Source: Mesorhabditis belari | Lineage: Eukaryota; Nematoda; Chromadorea; Rhabditida; Rhabditidae | Direction of reading: 5' to 3' | Assembly (NCBI GenBank): GCA_958450365.1 | Contig: CAUEEP010000740.1 | Coordinates: forward strand, 1,491,501 to 1,555,500 | DNA length: 64,000 bases | In this document: positions 31,931 through 44,600 of the stretch, in pieces | Layout: each line of letters begins with the position of its first letter | Position numbering within the stretch: position 1 is the first letter of the stretch | The notes under the pieces: generated by a model | Databases searched by the model: none | Told to the model about the DNA's origin: nothing | What the model saw: the letters and a program-made list of their open reading frames with translations, nothing else | Position numbers and translations under genes: made by a program

Positions 31931-32460
31931 TACTAATTGCCTTCATAAAATGAATAATTTAACATAGCAAAAAGTTTTTGATCTCAAAACACAGAAATTC
32001 TTTTGAGAAAACGGTAAAATTTTTTTTTCAAAAAGCAACAAAATAACAAATATCATAAGAAAAAGTAGCATTTGACTTTTTTTAAACTTAAACATCTTTT
32101 TTTTAAGAATATTCGTGATCTTCTTCGGTGGCTTCTGGTAGATACTTGCAAAAGAAACTGCGGATCACAAAAAACCATCATACAGTGACTGTAAGTAAAG
32201 ATGATTCGTATTTCTATAAACTCCAATATCTTCTCCGTTTAACGATAGAAAAAGATTTGTGATCGATCGTGATCGTTTCTGAGCAGAGAATCTAGACGTT
32301 TCAAAAAGCGACTTGACCGCGGCTTAAACTTATAACAAAGGATTATTTTTACAGTCGTTTTATGGTGGCTTTTTTCGCGCTGTTTCTTTTTCTATAATCA
32401 TCAAACAGTTAACGATGATTATTCACATTAATTTAGCCAAAAAGAAGAAACATTTTTAGC
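31931..32460. other. Unassigned AT-rich stretch
   Basis: No coding signal is convincing. 32100-32200 has a short stretch with unusual base composition (CTTCTTCGGTGGCTTCTGG) that could be an exon of the lectin relic just downstream, but it is too short to identify. Confidence 0.35.
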
Positions 32461-32467
32461 GAATTCG

Positions 32468-32890
32468 TGCCCAGTTGGATAGGATTTCCTTCCACCATAC
32501 CGGATCATGCTACAATTTTACTTACACGTTGGTATTTCGAAATAATACCCGTTTACAAATTAAAATGTTCACTGTTTTGTTCAGAATTTCACCTTTAACG
32601 ACAACGATATATGGGAACTATTCGATTGGGAAATGGCCGAAAAGAATTGACAGAAAAACGGTGCCCACTTCGTCTCAATCCACTCACAGGCGGAGAACTA
32701 TTTTCTGCGATTATCAATTTGCGTGGATTGGCTATCACGTGTCCGGAGCTAAAGATAACGAAACGTGGGCCGATGAAACGACGGTCGATTATGTGGATCC
32801 GTGGGTGGGAAGAGGCGATGGACAATGGATGGAAGGGCAGCTCAAACCTCTCCAAGTTTCCTACAATTTCCCTACCATCGGCCGAATAGT
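32468..32890 (+). pseudogene. C-type lectin domain pseudogene
   Basis: Blocks in different frames spell a nematode C-type lectin: CPVG then (frameshift and TAG) SFHHTGSCYNF; after a short intron-like gap, FTFNDNDIWELF and NGAHFVSIHSQAENYF; then, in another frame, FAWIGYHVSGAKDNETW-DETTVDYV. These correspond to the CPxGW-F-x-GSCY start, the GAHLVSIHSxAEN helix and the W-I-G-x2 core of the domain. The final WND/ENC calcium-site and disulphide region is not seen. At least two frameshifts and one stop make it non-functional unless sequence errors are involved. Confidence 0.75.
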
Positions 32891-32899
32891 CATGCTTTT

Positions 32900-35585
32900 C
32901 CCTGCCTTCCATTTTTCAACAAAAATAGTAAATTTTAAAATTTTTGTTTAGAAGATTCAGCTAATCTATCTAAATTTTCAAATAAAATAAGAAATTATGG
33001 AGTATAACTAAAATTTAGCCTTTTTTTTTGAAAAGAAACCACAGTTAAGAAAGACTTTTTTCTGGATTCAACATTGAAAATTGGCAATAAGCAAGAAAAG
33101 CATCAAATCATAAACGACCAGTGATTACACTTGTCATTGGGAAGAAAACTGGAATAGCTGTGATGAGAAAAATCTATGATTGTTTCACGGCTCGTTTTCT
33201 ATGCAAGAAGTTACCATAGAACAATTTCTGTACATTTGTCTCCCTTTTTTCTGTCATTTTGTTTTATATCAAGAGAGAAAAGTGGTTCACAAGAGTCAAG
33301 AAAAACAGTAAAAACATGTTTTCAAAGTAGCAAAGATTAATTTCTTTTCAAATTGTTAACTAGCGAAGCTCATTCTTCCAGATCAATAACCAAGATCAAT
33401 CACACCGGTATCGACAATGCGACACCAAATTGTCAACAAAGATTGTCCCTCCCAGCTGGGCACTATGGCTTCAACTCGTGACCTAGGGAATCCAAAAATG
33501 CAATAGGCACAAAATGATAACTAAAAATAGTCTCAAGGCAAAGCACTTCACATTCAAAGTGCTTGATAGACTGTTGTTGAACAACCGCCCCTTCACATGC
33601 GAACAAAAACAGAAATATTTCCACAAATCATCACCGTACCTGTTTTCTATTCACTCTGTTCCGTTTTCCCCCTCATTCCCGACATAGAATATCTTGTCAA
33701 TCAGTGTCCAGTTGAGCAAATAAAGACTCGACCCCAACGGGGAAAAAGCTCTTTTCTAAAACTCGACAAATTCTCCGACCAAAAGGTGTTCCGAGCAAGT
33801 AAAGTCGAGAAAAGAATGGATTTTCACATAAAAGTCACGCTCCTTAGGCCAACCATCCCAGGTCTAGCGCTTTTTTTAGAGAGAGTCTACAATAGAAGTG
33901 TGATTTCCGATTGAAAAATGAATCTTGGTACCATTCAAATAAAAATTGCGGCAGGTAATTTCGAGCAGAAGTTAATAGTAATTTAGCAAAAAAGTGATTA
34001 CCCAATATTTAAATGCCTTCAGGCCCTTCGTGTCCCGATTCGAACGAAAATCATGGATCTTTTATTAGACGAACTATCGATCCGTGTCAAGACTGAACTC
34101 TCCATTAACCTTTCCCCATCCTCTTCATCATTTCCATCTTCTCCTCATGTATCTTGTTCTCAAACTCCTCTCGAAGCTCACTGTGATCGATCTCTTGTAT
34201 TATCCATTGATGAGAATGCTTTTTCGATATGGCTTCCATCATTTCATTAAGGGTGTTCCATTGTATTTTGTGTTGAGTAATATGACTTCATTTGTTAACA
34301 TTTTGTTTTTTCTTTCAAAGATTTCAAAGAGTAAAGATTTTTAGCAGGAAAGCACATGAAATTTTATAAAAAAAACGTATACTACCGTATCACGAAGCTT
34401 GTGCCAAGACTTAGTTTTCAAAGTGGGCACATTTTAAAAAACGCTTCACCTTTCACTTTCTCTTTCCATCTCCACCCTCAAATCCTCTCAAAAGTATCAG
34501 AGAACCGTCTAATCCTATTTTTTTCCTCAGAAAACAAAAATTTCTTTTTAAAAAAGCTTTGTAGTTTTATCTAAGCTTATCCAATACAGCTGATCGTCAA
34601 AAACAGGAAAACAGGGGGTAAAAATAGGGATTTGAGTCTGATGTACTAACAAAGAGAAAAAGAAGGGATAGAAAAAGGATAAAGGAAAGTCTCAACAATT
34701 TCCTAATTGTTATATTTTGACGAGTAAAAACAGTCTAGTCTTTTTTGATTTATTTAATAAAGTTTTGAAAAAATAAAGACATCCGATTTCAAATAAAGCA
34801 TCAATTCAGTTTTTTTTCCAATAAAATGTAAGACTTTTCAACTCTTACTCAGAAATTTGAAGGTTTTTAATTTAAGGTTTAATCTAAGGTTTAATCTAAG
34901 GTCAATTGCTACAAATCTGCTACTGTTTATCTGCTAGCTGCTAGTTTTTATCTCAGTTATAATATCTTACAAAAGCTTTTGTCAAATTTTCAAAGAATCA
35001 ACTCAAAATCGGATAAAAACTAGAGAAAACGGTAAAAGATTACGGTAGATTATGATTGTTTTCAAAAGTTGACAATTTAATTTTGTGTAATAGTCAACAT
35101 GAGATTCTCTTTTCTTTATCGAATCTGTACAATATTTTCATTCCATCTCCATGCTTATTTTCAATGTTTTTCCCACATTTTTCCCCTTTTCCATCCTCTT
35201 TTCCAAGATTTCCCCTCAAAATATTTGCCCATTTTGTGAGTGAAACTTCAATATTCAGTAGTCGAGAATCTCTTCAACATTTCTTCCAATATATTCGTGC
35301 TTATTTTGTCTTTAATTGAACACTTTTTAATAGTTTTCTCATTTGAATATTCATCGTAGCTTCATCGTACTACAAGTTTGCCAATCTAGACTCGAGATGA
35401 GGCATACAAATCCCCCACTTATATTCGATTATTAAAATTTCTTGAAAGTCTACCCTTGTACTTTTTCTATGCGTAATGGTCATTTGTTCACAGGAGGATT
35501 GTTCCAAAAGAATCCGGGGCAAGCTAGGACCTGGCTTCTAGCTTGCTCTGTCCATAGACTAGAAGACTTGACCTAGCTTACCGCT
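32900..35585. other. Gene-poor stretch
   Basis: Low-complexity T/A-rich sequence. Open frames at 33597-33914 and 34053-34250 have no recognisable domain. A small duplicated GGTTTAATCTAAG occurs at 34872-34902. No RNA gene seen. Confidence 0.4.
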
Positions 35586-35589
35586 ACAC

Positions 35590-35814
35590 TACTGGACAAT
35601 GAAATATCATATTTGAAAAAAGATCGTCACTTTCGCGCGTCTGTAACTCCCTTGTCTTTACCGTATTTCTAAATATTAATATTACCATTATGTAGCCCTT
35701 GAAAAGAGCTTTCAGAAAATGTATAACACTAATAGTTTAAACTCAAAGACAAGGGAGTTACAGACGCGCGAAAGTGACGATCGTTTTTCAAATATGATAT
35801 TTCATTGTCCAGTA
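35590..35814. mobile_element. Hairpin MITE (about 225 bp)
   Basis: TACTGGACAATGAAATATC at the left is complemented at the right, with flanking TA. The arms include AGACAAGGGAGTTACAGACG and are nearly perfect over about 75 bp around an AT-rich loop. Confidence 0.85.
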
Positions 35815-35822
35815 CTGTATGC

Positions 35823-36186
35823 ATATGTTGTGTCCGATTTAGATTCAATCTAAATCTTATATAGATTGAACAATAATATAAACATGCTTAATATATGTTC
35901 TTAAGCGTTTTCTGTAGTTTTCTGCATTTTTCAAAGATCTTTTATTGATTACAGTCTATAGTTGGGTTTTCTTTTCAGAAAAAGACAGTAACAGACCTTT
36001 GAAAAATGCAGAAAACTACAGAAAACGCTTAAGAACATATATTAAGCATGTTTATATTATTGTTCAATCTATATAAGATTTAGATTGAATCTAAATCGGA
36101 CGTCCGATATAGACTGTAATCTAAATCGGACGTCCGCGATAAGTTCAATCTAAATCTGACGGAAATCTAAATCGGACACAACATAT
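35823..36186. mobile_element. Hairpin MITE (about 364 bp)
   Basis: Ends ATATGTTGTGTCCGATTTAG and its complement. Inner arms containing CTTAAGCGTTTTCTG pair around 35960. The right side has extra tandem copies of AATCTAAATCGGACGTCCG. Confidence 0.8.
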
Positions 36187-36505
36187 ATATAGTGTGTTCT
36201 TCGCGAGTAATGCGTTTTTTAAAACGCACGCTTAGGAAAAATTAGCGTACTTTTAACGAAAATTATTGCAAAAAAATTGCCGCAAAAATCACGAGCGTCG
36301 CGTTATCCTTTTAAAGATACTCAGCCGTTCAACTGATTTGGTGGGAAATTCCCTTGAAATGTAAAGATATTCTATTTACTCGACGTGTAAAGAGGATTAC
36401 TCGTAGTTACTCAACCAAAAACGCCGATTAATAAAGAAAGTAAAGATTACTCATGCAAATTTTACTCGAGTAATTACTTACTCACGAGGAACACTCTCTA
36501 TATTT
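36184..36505. mobile_element. MITE with 26-bp imperfect inverted ends
   Basis: ATATATAGTGTGTTCTTCGCGAGTAA versus the complement of the sequence ending at 36505, with a few mismatches. It abuts the preceding element, so three non-autonomous elements lie head to tail here. Confidence 0.65.
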
Positions 36506-36620
36506 GTAAGGGTCAGCTCCGGTTTACAGTAAATTACTTTTGATGACACTTTTAACACTCTTAAATTACTATTGATAATCGAAAGGTATTATAAATGATA
36601 TTCAAACTGTACTTTTTAAA

Positions 36621-36692
36621 TATTGGGTTGATGGAAAAGTCCTTTCCGATTTTTTGGGAGAGTACCTTAAATTTGTTTTCCATCAACCCAAT
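36621..36692. mobile_element. 72-bp miniature mariner-like element
   Basis: TATTGGGTTGATGGAAAA and its exact complement bracket 36 bp. The GGTTG-GAAAA tip resembles mariner ends, and TA flanks both sides. Confidence 0.65.
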
Positions 36693-37135
36693 AAATGAAA
36701 TTTTTTCTTTATACTTTACAGTTATTTCTTCACAAAGTAACCTACTCAACTGTTTCATTTCAAACTACTTCTCTACATTGGTTAAAGTTACCAAACTTTG
36801 CCCAAAATCATAACCCAAACATCTTTTTTTACCACGGGAAGTTGAAATAGCAAAATATTTGCATTTTTGATAAATCCTTTCATTTTATAAGTTGAGTGGG
36901 AGGAAATTTGAGACGGAAATGAATGATGTTTCACAAAAATCCCTTTGATACATTAAATGACTAACGAAAGATGACTTTATTTCTTTCTAAAGTACGGTAG
37001 AGTTTTCCGTTTTCCATCAAATCAAATTTGAAGACGAATTCGGAGATCTTTCGTTCTTTATGACGTTAACTTAAATTTTAAAAAAGAGAAAAACTCTAAA
37101 AGGAAACCTAGGAAACAGTCCAAAAATAAAGGGAA

Positions 37136-37291
37136 ATGATGCAGGAGAAACGTCAAAAGGAAAAAGCTGATGAAGAATTCAGAAAAAAAAACGATGAATT
37201 TTGCAGGGAAATGAAAGTTGAAAGACTAATGGAAAGATTAGGATTATGTATGTGTTTTCAAAAATGTTTTTATATAAGGGAATCGTTCGTA
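37136..37291 (+). other. Possible exon encoding a charged coiled coil
   Basis: Starting ATGATG, the frame reads about 40 residues rich in E, K and R (EKRQKEKADEEFRKK, then VERLMERLGLC) before running into a MITE copy at about 37255. No partner exons are found, so it may be a relic. Confidence 0.25.
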
Positions 37292-37512
37292 TAAGAGAGT
37301 CAGACTACGCTTTCCACAGTTTTTGCCGTTTAGCCCAAATTTGACGTGTCAGCGAGGTCTGATTTGTCAAAAATTCTGAATCTACGCATACGATTCCCTC
37401 CTATGAAAACATTTTTGAAGCTCTACGGCCTTTCCTAAGGCCTTTTCCAGCAAAAAAAAGGTGCGCAAATGTCCAGGTGCGCAAAAAAAAGGTCGCATTT
37501 GTCCCACCCTCC
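37255..37512. mobile_element. Partial copy of the 48.9-kb MITE family
   Basis: Shares GCCCAAATTTGACGTGTCAG, CTACGGCCTTTCCTAAGGCC and the TTGTCCCACCC end with 48866-49240. Only about the right two-thirds is present. Confidence 0.8.
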
Positions 37513-37639
37513 GTCCTTGTTTTTAAAAAGGAAGATTTAGAACTAAAATTAAAACTTTTTTTAAAAAAACATTCTGGCAAAAGAGTTTGAAAGCCAGACC
37601 GAGATTGATTGGCCAAATCAGAGATTTTTGATCTTTTGG

Positions 37640-37710
37640 TTCTGGCTTGGCTTAGCTTTGGCTTGGCTTAGCTTTGGCTTGGCTTAGCTTTGGCTTGGCA
37701 TGACTTAGCC
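37640..37710. repeat. 16-bp tandem repeat
   Basis: Unit GGCTTGGCTTAGCTTT repeated about four times with little change. Confidence 0.85.
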
Positions 37711-39545
37711 TTGGAAATTTTGGTTTTTGATTGGTTTAGCTTTCACTTACAATAGTTAAAGAATTCAGTTATCTAATTCAAAAGAGATTTAAGTTACATT
37801 TACATTTACATGATGAAATGAGCGAGTTGTGGCCACAATTTGAAGAAGTTTCGGTTTTCTTGTGCCTAGATCTTAAAGCTTTCATATTTTATATTTTACA
37901 ATGATAAATTTGAAAAGAATTTCTTTACATCTTTCTCTTAAAATTTGTTTGAATGGCGTCAAATAATGAATTCTTCCACATGGAATCACTTGAAAGCGTT
38001 TCCCTTTTCTTTCAAATCTTTCAAACCGTTCCTCTCCATGGATATCTCACTTCGAATTCTTTATTTTAGGAAATACGATAGGAATTCTTTTCTCCTTTCT
38101 CGTTCTAATCATTTATTTCAAGACTCTTCTATTTTTGCATCAATCGTTTTCCTTTTTCTCTTTTTGCTAATGAATGACGTGAGAGTGGTCCCCTTTTGGG
38201 TCATCTCCAATTATGGAAAGGCGCTAAGGAAAAAACATATTGACCATAAATCTGATTTGGATTTAGATTCAAATCTATATCTATCTATCTATCTATTATC
38301 TTATCATTTTATTTCATCATCATTTTCCTTTCAATTCCTATCGTATTTCCTACAATTTCCACCATCATTTCCTTCTATTTTTCGTACACTCCCTCACATT
38401 TTTGTTTACGATTTAAAGCTATTATTAGAAAGAAAAGCCTCGTAATTTTTCTAAATGACTACAGCTTTTAGTTGGTATTCTAGATTTTTAGCAAAAAAAT
38501 AGAATGAAAGCCTTTTTCATCTAAACAAATTCCGGAAAATAGCCGGATATTGAAGCTTTTTTTTTCTCTTTTCTGTTAGAACAAGATTTTGTGACTGTAC
38601 TAATCACAAGTTTCAACCATTACCCATACTTTTTAAATCCTAGCTTTCTAATAGAAGATTTAGCAATAGAAGACTTTAAAAGTGGCATTCTATGTACTTT
38701 TGTCGATTGTATACAATCATCTTTCGAAAACTCAACAATCATATCTTCAAGTTTTCTAACAAAATGAAAGCTTCGGCCTTTGTATAGCTTTGTTTTTTAG
38801 AGCTCTACTTATATTTTTAAATCTAGCCACTTTCAACTTCTATGAATTCTTTAACGGTAATGGCATTTACAAACTCGATTTGATGACAATGCAATTTTCA
38901 ATTCCCAAAGCAATCCGAGAAAACTTTCCTTTTTCTTTCATTCATTCCACTTAGCCAATCAAAACCAAAAAGAAAATTTCTGATTTTTACAATTTTCGAT
39001 GGGAAATTTCCCATGAAAACCTTCAAAACGAGTTTTCAATATTGTTCTAGAGTTCTCGTAAAATTTAATGTGACTTTTTTTTTGAGTTTATCCAAATTCG
39101 GGTTGACACTTTGAAGACATAGTTTCAAAAATTACGATTTTTGTCCTTAAAGCTTAAAAGCCAGTTTAAAATTTCTTTGGAATCACTGAGTGTGACGTGT
39201 TGTTGTTTGAAATATGCATTTTTTTTAAACACGAAAACACAAAAAACAACCATTAGAGAAGAAAAACTCGAAATTCGTATCACTCATAAATTTTAAAAAA
39301 AAAGATGAAAAAAGGGGTTTTCCAGAAATGGATTGATGACGCTCATAGAATGGAGAAAGGGGAATCTCTAAAGATGGCATGGGCTGAAAATTCATCCCCT
39401 TTCCACTAAACGAAACATTTCTCACATTTACTCGTTTTATTTGTCTAAACTTTGGTGGAGTTACGATAACGTTTTTGAAAGCTGTCGCCAGGTCAAGATT
39501 TGACATTTCAAAGTAAGTAGAAACCCAGAAAAGTGACCTGAAAGT
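37710..39545. other. AT-rich stretch with no supported gene
   Basis: A 166-codon frame at 37945-38445 is composed mainly of F, S, L, I and Y from T-rich sequence and shows no domain. I treat it as chance. Confidence 0.4.
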
Positions 39546-39645
39546 AACTTGTCGATTTCACTGCTGATTTCAATGCTGATTTCACTGCTGATTTCGCTAC
39601 TGATTTCAATCCCGATTTCAATGCCGATTTCGATTGACTCCCAAC
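39545..39645. repeat. Degenerate 12-bp tandem repeat
   Basis: Seven or so copies of a GATTTCA(A/C)TGCT-type unit with substitutions. Confidence 0.8.
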
Positions 39646-39686
39646 TTTCAAACAGCTCAAAAACTACCGTAACATTGCTTGCTTTT

Positions 39687-39908
39687 TACCGCATTTTCTC
39701 TAATAGTAGTGCTCCCTAAGCTTCACCTAAATTCCTCGAAATCTCAAGAACCGCTTATCAGAACCTATCGATGTGGGGTCGGAAAATGTAGCTGACGATG
39801 AGATCTAGTGAAGGATTAGAGTGTCGAGCTTCTGCAAAAGCTTGGAAACCGTAAAATAGTCACCAACTCGGCTCGCCGGGGTGCACTACTATTAGAGAAA
39901 ATACGGTA
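39687..39908. mobile_element. MITE, TACCG-TTTTCTCTAATAGTAGTGC family, copy 1
   Basis: Inverted ends (TACCGCATTTTCTCTAATAG and CTATTAGAGAAAATACGGTA) surround a conserved body with CCTATCGATGTGGGGTCGG and CACCAACTCGGCTCGCCGGG. Further copies lie at 47332-47554 (full), 59329-59550 (full, reversed), 47081-47245 (left part) and 42905-42982 (right part). Confidence 0.9.
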
Positions 39909-39909
39909 A

Positions 39910-41000
39910 TCTAAATTATCTAAATTATTGGTGGGGTTTCGTTAGCTTTTGAAAGCCAGATTAGAGGCGTTGCGTGGCGTTACAAGTCTCTCCCCTCTCT
40001 TGCCGAAACATTTCTCAACCAAAAAAAAAGATTTTTGAACCCTTTTTTCGCAAAAAAATCTATTAAAAAATTCAGAAAACCTCTGAATTTCTTATGTTTT
40101 GATCCCCGGAATGACATCGATGATTTCCCTTGAGCTGTTGATCGAATCACCTTGGTGATTGAAGGGAAATCGAGAAATCGAGAAATTGACAATCTTTCCA
40201 ATCTTTCCAATTTTGAATAATTTAATATCTAAATTTTAATGTTTTCATCATCTAAACTTTTGAAAAGATTAAATGAAAAGATTTTCTTTTAAAAAAAGAA
40301 AATTTCACTAATTAGACTTTTAGATGATTGAAAACTATTCACATACTCGTTTTTATAGTTTAATCTTTAAAAAAAAAAGGAAATTTTTGCACAGAAATCT
40401 TTCTATACAATTTTTCTTTTCAATCACCTTCGAAAATAATAAATCTCTTTTTTGCGAGAAATAGATCCACGATAATCTCTTCTCAAGAATAAGAAATATT
40501 TTTTTTAATAAAAAAACTGAATTCAATCCATCTATGGTGTTAAAAGGGTTGACTTTATTTACAATTCATATTTGATTTCAAAGAAGTGAAAGCTATTTTT
40601 TGGTAAGTTATTTGCTCATTTTTGTTTCTGTTGTTTCTTTTTGCTAAATGTGCTCTGGTTACCGTTACGTTGGCTTGTTTTCATGCAATAGACTTAATTA
40701 GGGTTGTTCGAACCCTAGAATCTGTAAGCTAGAGTCCTCGAGAAGCCAGGTTCAGGCCTAGGCCTGACTTTTGGCTAAAAAACTTTTGTAGGCGAAGCCA
40801 GGCCTGTAGAAAAGGTAGATCATGTAAAAATTTGCTTTTGGAACAACCAAGGACTAAATCCTTTAAAGTACTACGGTAACCATTTGGCTTTGATTTTGAT
40901 ACAAGATAATCTGGTTACGGTAATCGATAGATGATCCTTGCAATATCTCTCAGTTGATCGAACGGTAATTTTTTTTAACCTGAGTTACGCGGTTACGGTA
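39910..41000. other. Unassigned AT-rich stretch
   Basis: No gene seen. 40700-40850 contains a loose inverted pair (GGTTGTTCGAACC, GGAACAACC) around AGGCCTAGGCCTGAC, possibly another decayed hairpin element. Confidence 0.4.
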
Positions 41001-41002
41001 AT

Positions 41003-41172
41003 ACTGGTTACGATTACAGGGTACACTCTGGTTATGATCGATTACAGGGTACTCTCTGGTTACGATCGGTTACAGGGTACACTCTGGTTATAATCGATTA
41101 CAGGGTACTCTCTGGTTACGATCGATTACAGGGTACTCTCTGGTTATAATCGATTACAGGGTACACTCAAGG
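41003..41172. repeat. 28-bp tandem repeat, six copies
   Basis: Unit GGTTATGATCGATTACAGGG plus TACTCTCT, with A/G and T/C alternation between copies and a 24-bp first copy. Flanked by further GGTTACGGTAAT sequences. Confidence 0.95.
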
Positions 41173-41174
41173 TT

Positions 41175-43430
41175 ACGGTAATATTAGCTTATGGATCACG
41201 GTAGCGAGCTTTTAAGCCACCAATCCAAGGCGGTATTCGAAAAACACGACATTTTGCTCTCTGCAATGACTAAACTTGTGGAGTTTTTATAAATCTTATA
41301 TTTATTTTTGCGTCAAAATCTATTTTAAACTTATCCCTTTTCCCCTTCACTCAGTATCATCATTTCTTTGCATGTCAGCGGATAATTTTGTGAGAGTTTC
41401 TCTCACCCTTTCCGAGTCAAGATTCAAGTTTTTTTTTGAAAAGATTTTTGAAACTTTTGAATCTTTAAGAAAAACAATAAGTTTATTAAATGTTCTGTTA
41501 ATTTCTGCTTTGATTTTTGCTTTGTATTTTAATTTCCTTTGAAAATGAGATACGATCATGTTATAGCTCGGATTTTCAAGTTTAGTATTACTAATTCACC
41601 GTCAAATAGTACTATATCAAGTCGTCAAGCTACCAGCTAGTACTAATCTCATTCTAAAGAGAAAAGGTAATTTCGAAGCATGCCCTAGTTAACACCATTG
41701 TTCGATTGTTAGATTCTGAGCGGTAGATTGTTCGGGTTACGGTTGAATCGACTCATAGGCTACGGTAGCGGTACTCTAGCGCTCACAGTCACAGCAAATA
41801 TCAGCAACTGTTCTTATTTACCCGATCTTGGATCTATCTGCGTTTTTATTTTACTTGATCTTTGCTCTTTGTAGGTGGCTAGACACTGCCTAGAAAAAGA
41901 AAATTTCACAAGTCACAAGTGATTCTATTTATTCCATTTTGGACAAGAAGGGAAAAAAATCGTGAAGAGAATGATGTCAAGGTAAAGGGACGAAGAGGGT
42001 AAGGTGGCTATGATCTCAACCAGTTAGAGTTAGAGGGTGAAGAGGTGGGCGGAAGCTGGCAAGGGTAGAGGAGTCCTCGCGGTGGAGCTACTCTCCCCCC
42101 TCCGCTCCCCATAGCTTCCCCTTCTACTCGATCAAAATTGGGAATTGTTCCTTGTTTCTTTTTATCCCTTTTCTTTCCATCCATGTAATTATTCTTTTGA
42201 TTGTACGTCATTCCGTTGAATGATTTCCCGATCTCAATGCACTTTTATCATCAATTTAGACGCTCACTTCAATCAATCATTGAAATGAGGTTCTAAATTA
42301 GCTCTAAAGCTATATAAAAGCTTCTAAAAATCAAATTTTCTATGCTTTTATGAGTCATGATTAAATAATTTGCTTAATTTGAAAGAATTCTTCATTCTTA
42401 AGCGTATTTCTTCTTATTTTTCTCATAAATTTTTTTTTTAAATGAACGAATTAGATCTTATTGCCATGTCAAATCTGCTCTATATTTAATCTTTTTGTAT
42501 CTGTGTTTCCTAACTGTACTCTTACTGTACTATCTTTAGTTTTCGCATCTTTTTATCTTTTTATATCTTTAGTTTTCTCTCTTTTTTCGGTGAGAGTATT
42601 GTGGCAATATGTTATATGCAGTTATGATTATCTGATTCGCTTCTATTCGTCCCATGAATAAAGCATATATATAAAAATGATTAATAAATTTGAGAAATGT
42701 TTCAATTTCTTTTCAAATATATGAAAAGAATTTTGTTTTTGTTGTTGCTTTTCATTCCAAACATTTTCCGATTTTTCTTTTGCAATTTCAGCCGAAACAT
42801 TTCAGTTTCGCTTTGAAACGAAAAAAATTTTTTAGAACTTGAAATCTTGAAAAGTTTTGAAATTCTGAAATTGAAACTTTTCGTCATCTTTCATTTTTCT
42901 TGTTGAGTGTTGAGCTTTTGTGAAAACTTTGAAAGCCGTAAAATAGTCACCAACTCGGCTCGCCGGGGTGCACTACTATCAAGAAATCTAGTCGGTTTTG
43001 CGTTTGAAAGAAGTTTCCTTTTTTCTTTCATTTTTCTTTCATTTTCCATTGATCGGTTTTTTTTTCGAAAAGTGACGCGTCATTTACCAATTTCCTCGCA
43101 TAAACTTTAAAATCTTGCCGACAATCAATTCAATTTCTTTTCCTTTTCTTTCTGTTCCAATTGTAAGACTCACTTTCCAATATTAAATCAAAAAAACAGA
43201 GAGTTTTACACTTTCATTCACATTTCAAATAGGTAATTGAAAAGGGAATTCGAAAGAAAAAGAATTCAAAGAAAAATGAAGCCATTCAAAGTGCTCAACT
43301 TGGTTTTGGTTGAGTTGAAAAATGATTTTTCTAAAAGGCGTCAACTAAAACTACCGTAAAATACAATAAATCTATTTTTATATAATTTGGTTTCATGAAA
43401 AAAGGTGGATAGATTACGGTAGCTTTCGAA
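41175..43430. other. Gene-poor stretch
   Basis: No supported gene. 42905-42982 is a fragment of the 39.7-kb MITE family. 42010-42125 is unusually GC-rich (GGTGGAGCTACTCTCCCCCC) but has no coherent reading frame. Confidence 0.4.
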
Positions 43431-43435
43431 AGCGG

Positions 43436-43673
43436 GATAGGCTACTTTGCGCGAAATTTTTTGCACAACTGGGTCATTTGCGCAACTCGCCATAACTTTC
43501 TTCGAAGTCGGCCAATCTTTATGATTTGTGGTGTCATTTTTTTTTACACTTATCGAGATATACAAAATGACAGAAAAATCATAAAGATTGGCTTGCTTAG
43601 AAGAAAGTTATGGTGAGTTGCGCAAATGACCCGGTTGCGCAAAAAATTTGGCGCAAAGTAGCCTATCCCCTAA
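43436..43673. mobile_element. Hairpin MITE, GCGCAAA family, copy 1
   Basis: Arms begin GGGATAGGCTACTTTGCGC and end with the complement; inner arms contain ATAACTTTCTTC/GAAGAAAGTTAT around 43540. A related copy lies at 62515-62710 inside the large receptor gene. Confidence 0.85.
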
Positions 43674-43675
43674 AA

Positions 43676-44095
43676 TGCACTAAATACCGTAATCCGCCTT
43701 TTTGCGTAAAAATCTTTTTTTTTTTGCAACTTTAGCTATTTTTTCTTCTTACTTTTGCGCAATTTTCTACTCCTAGTTTTGCTTTCTACATTGTTTTTAA
43801 AGCAATTAGTGTTTCACTATAGAATTCAACTTTATTTATCATTAGAATCAATAGAACAGAAAAAGTAGAATAAAAATAGCTAAAGTTGCAAGAAAAAAAA
43901 ATGATTTTTGCGCAAAAAGGCGGATTACGGTATTTAGTGCATTTTAGTGCGCGACCGAGTTGCGCAAAAGACCTAGTTGCGCAAAAAAACTTGGCGCAAA
44001 GTAGCCTATCCCCTAGAATGCACTAAATACCATAATCCGCCTTTTTGTGTAAAAATCTTTTTTTTTTGCGGAAATTAGCCTACCCCTTCGAAAGT
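43676..44095. mobile_element. Second hairpin element and its partial repeat
   Basis: Arms AATGCACTAAATACCGTAATCCGCC (43673) and its complement near 43920-43945 surround AACTTTAGCTATTTTT and its complement. The left arm sequence recurs at 44020-44060 after another GCGCAAAGTAGCCTATCC, so this is a tandem of two hairpin families. Confidence 0.75.
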
Positions 44096-44600
44096 GGATT
44101 GTTTAGGAGAAATCAAAAAGACAAATCAACAAAAAGAGCTAAAGATCTTTGAGCTTAACATCGAATTTAAATGAAATCCACCATATTTTCATTCTCCCAT
44201 CACTTCTTTATCTTTAGATTTTCATTTTTTTAGAGCTTAGAGGGGATTTGTTTCTAGAGGGAATATTTTTATTCGACGATTCGACGATTCGACGCTCATT
44301 TCTATAAAATAATTGTAAGCAAATAGCTTTTGAATCATTTTGAAATGAAATTTGAATCTTCTCATATTGTCTGGATTGATTAATTCAAAAAAAAAAATTC
44401 TTTACAACTTATTTCTTTTTTCTTATTCTTCTCTCTTATTTCTTCTATTTCTTCCTTTTGAATTGTGCACTTTTCTGTGTCTATTTTCATAGTTTAGTTA
44501 CGTTTTCATATTTTTATTTATAGTTTTCAGTTGAAATATTTTTTTCCTGTTTCCCCTTGAGCACTTTCTCTTTCCAAAATAACTCTTTCAATTTTGGACA

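Noticed and set aside
37945..38445. 166-codon frame suggesting a membrane protein
   Set aside because: T-rich, low-complexity composition with no domain, no splice partners and ATCT microsatellite content; best explained by chance.
40690..40720. GGTTGTTCGAACCC as a tRNA T-arm
   Set aside because: It is a short palindrome with no D-arm, anticodon stem or acceptor pairing around it.
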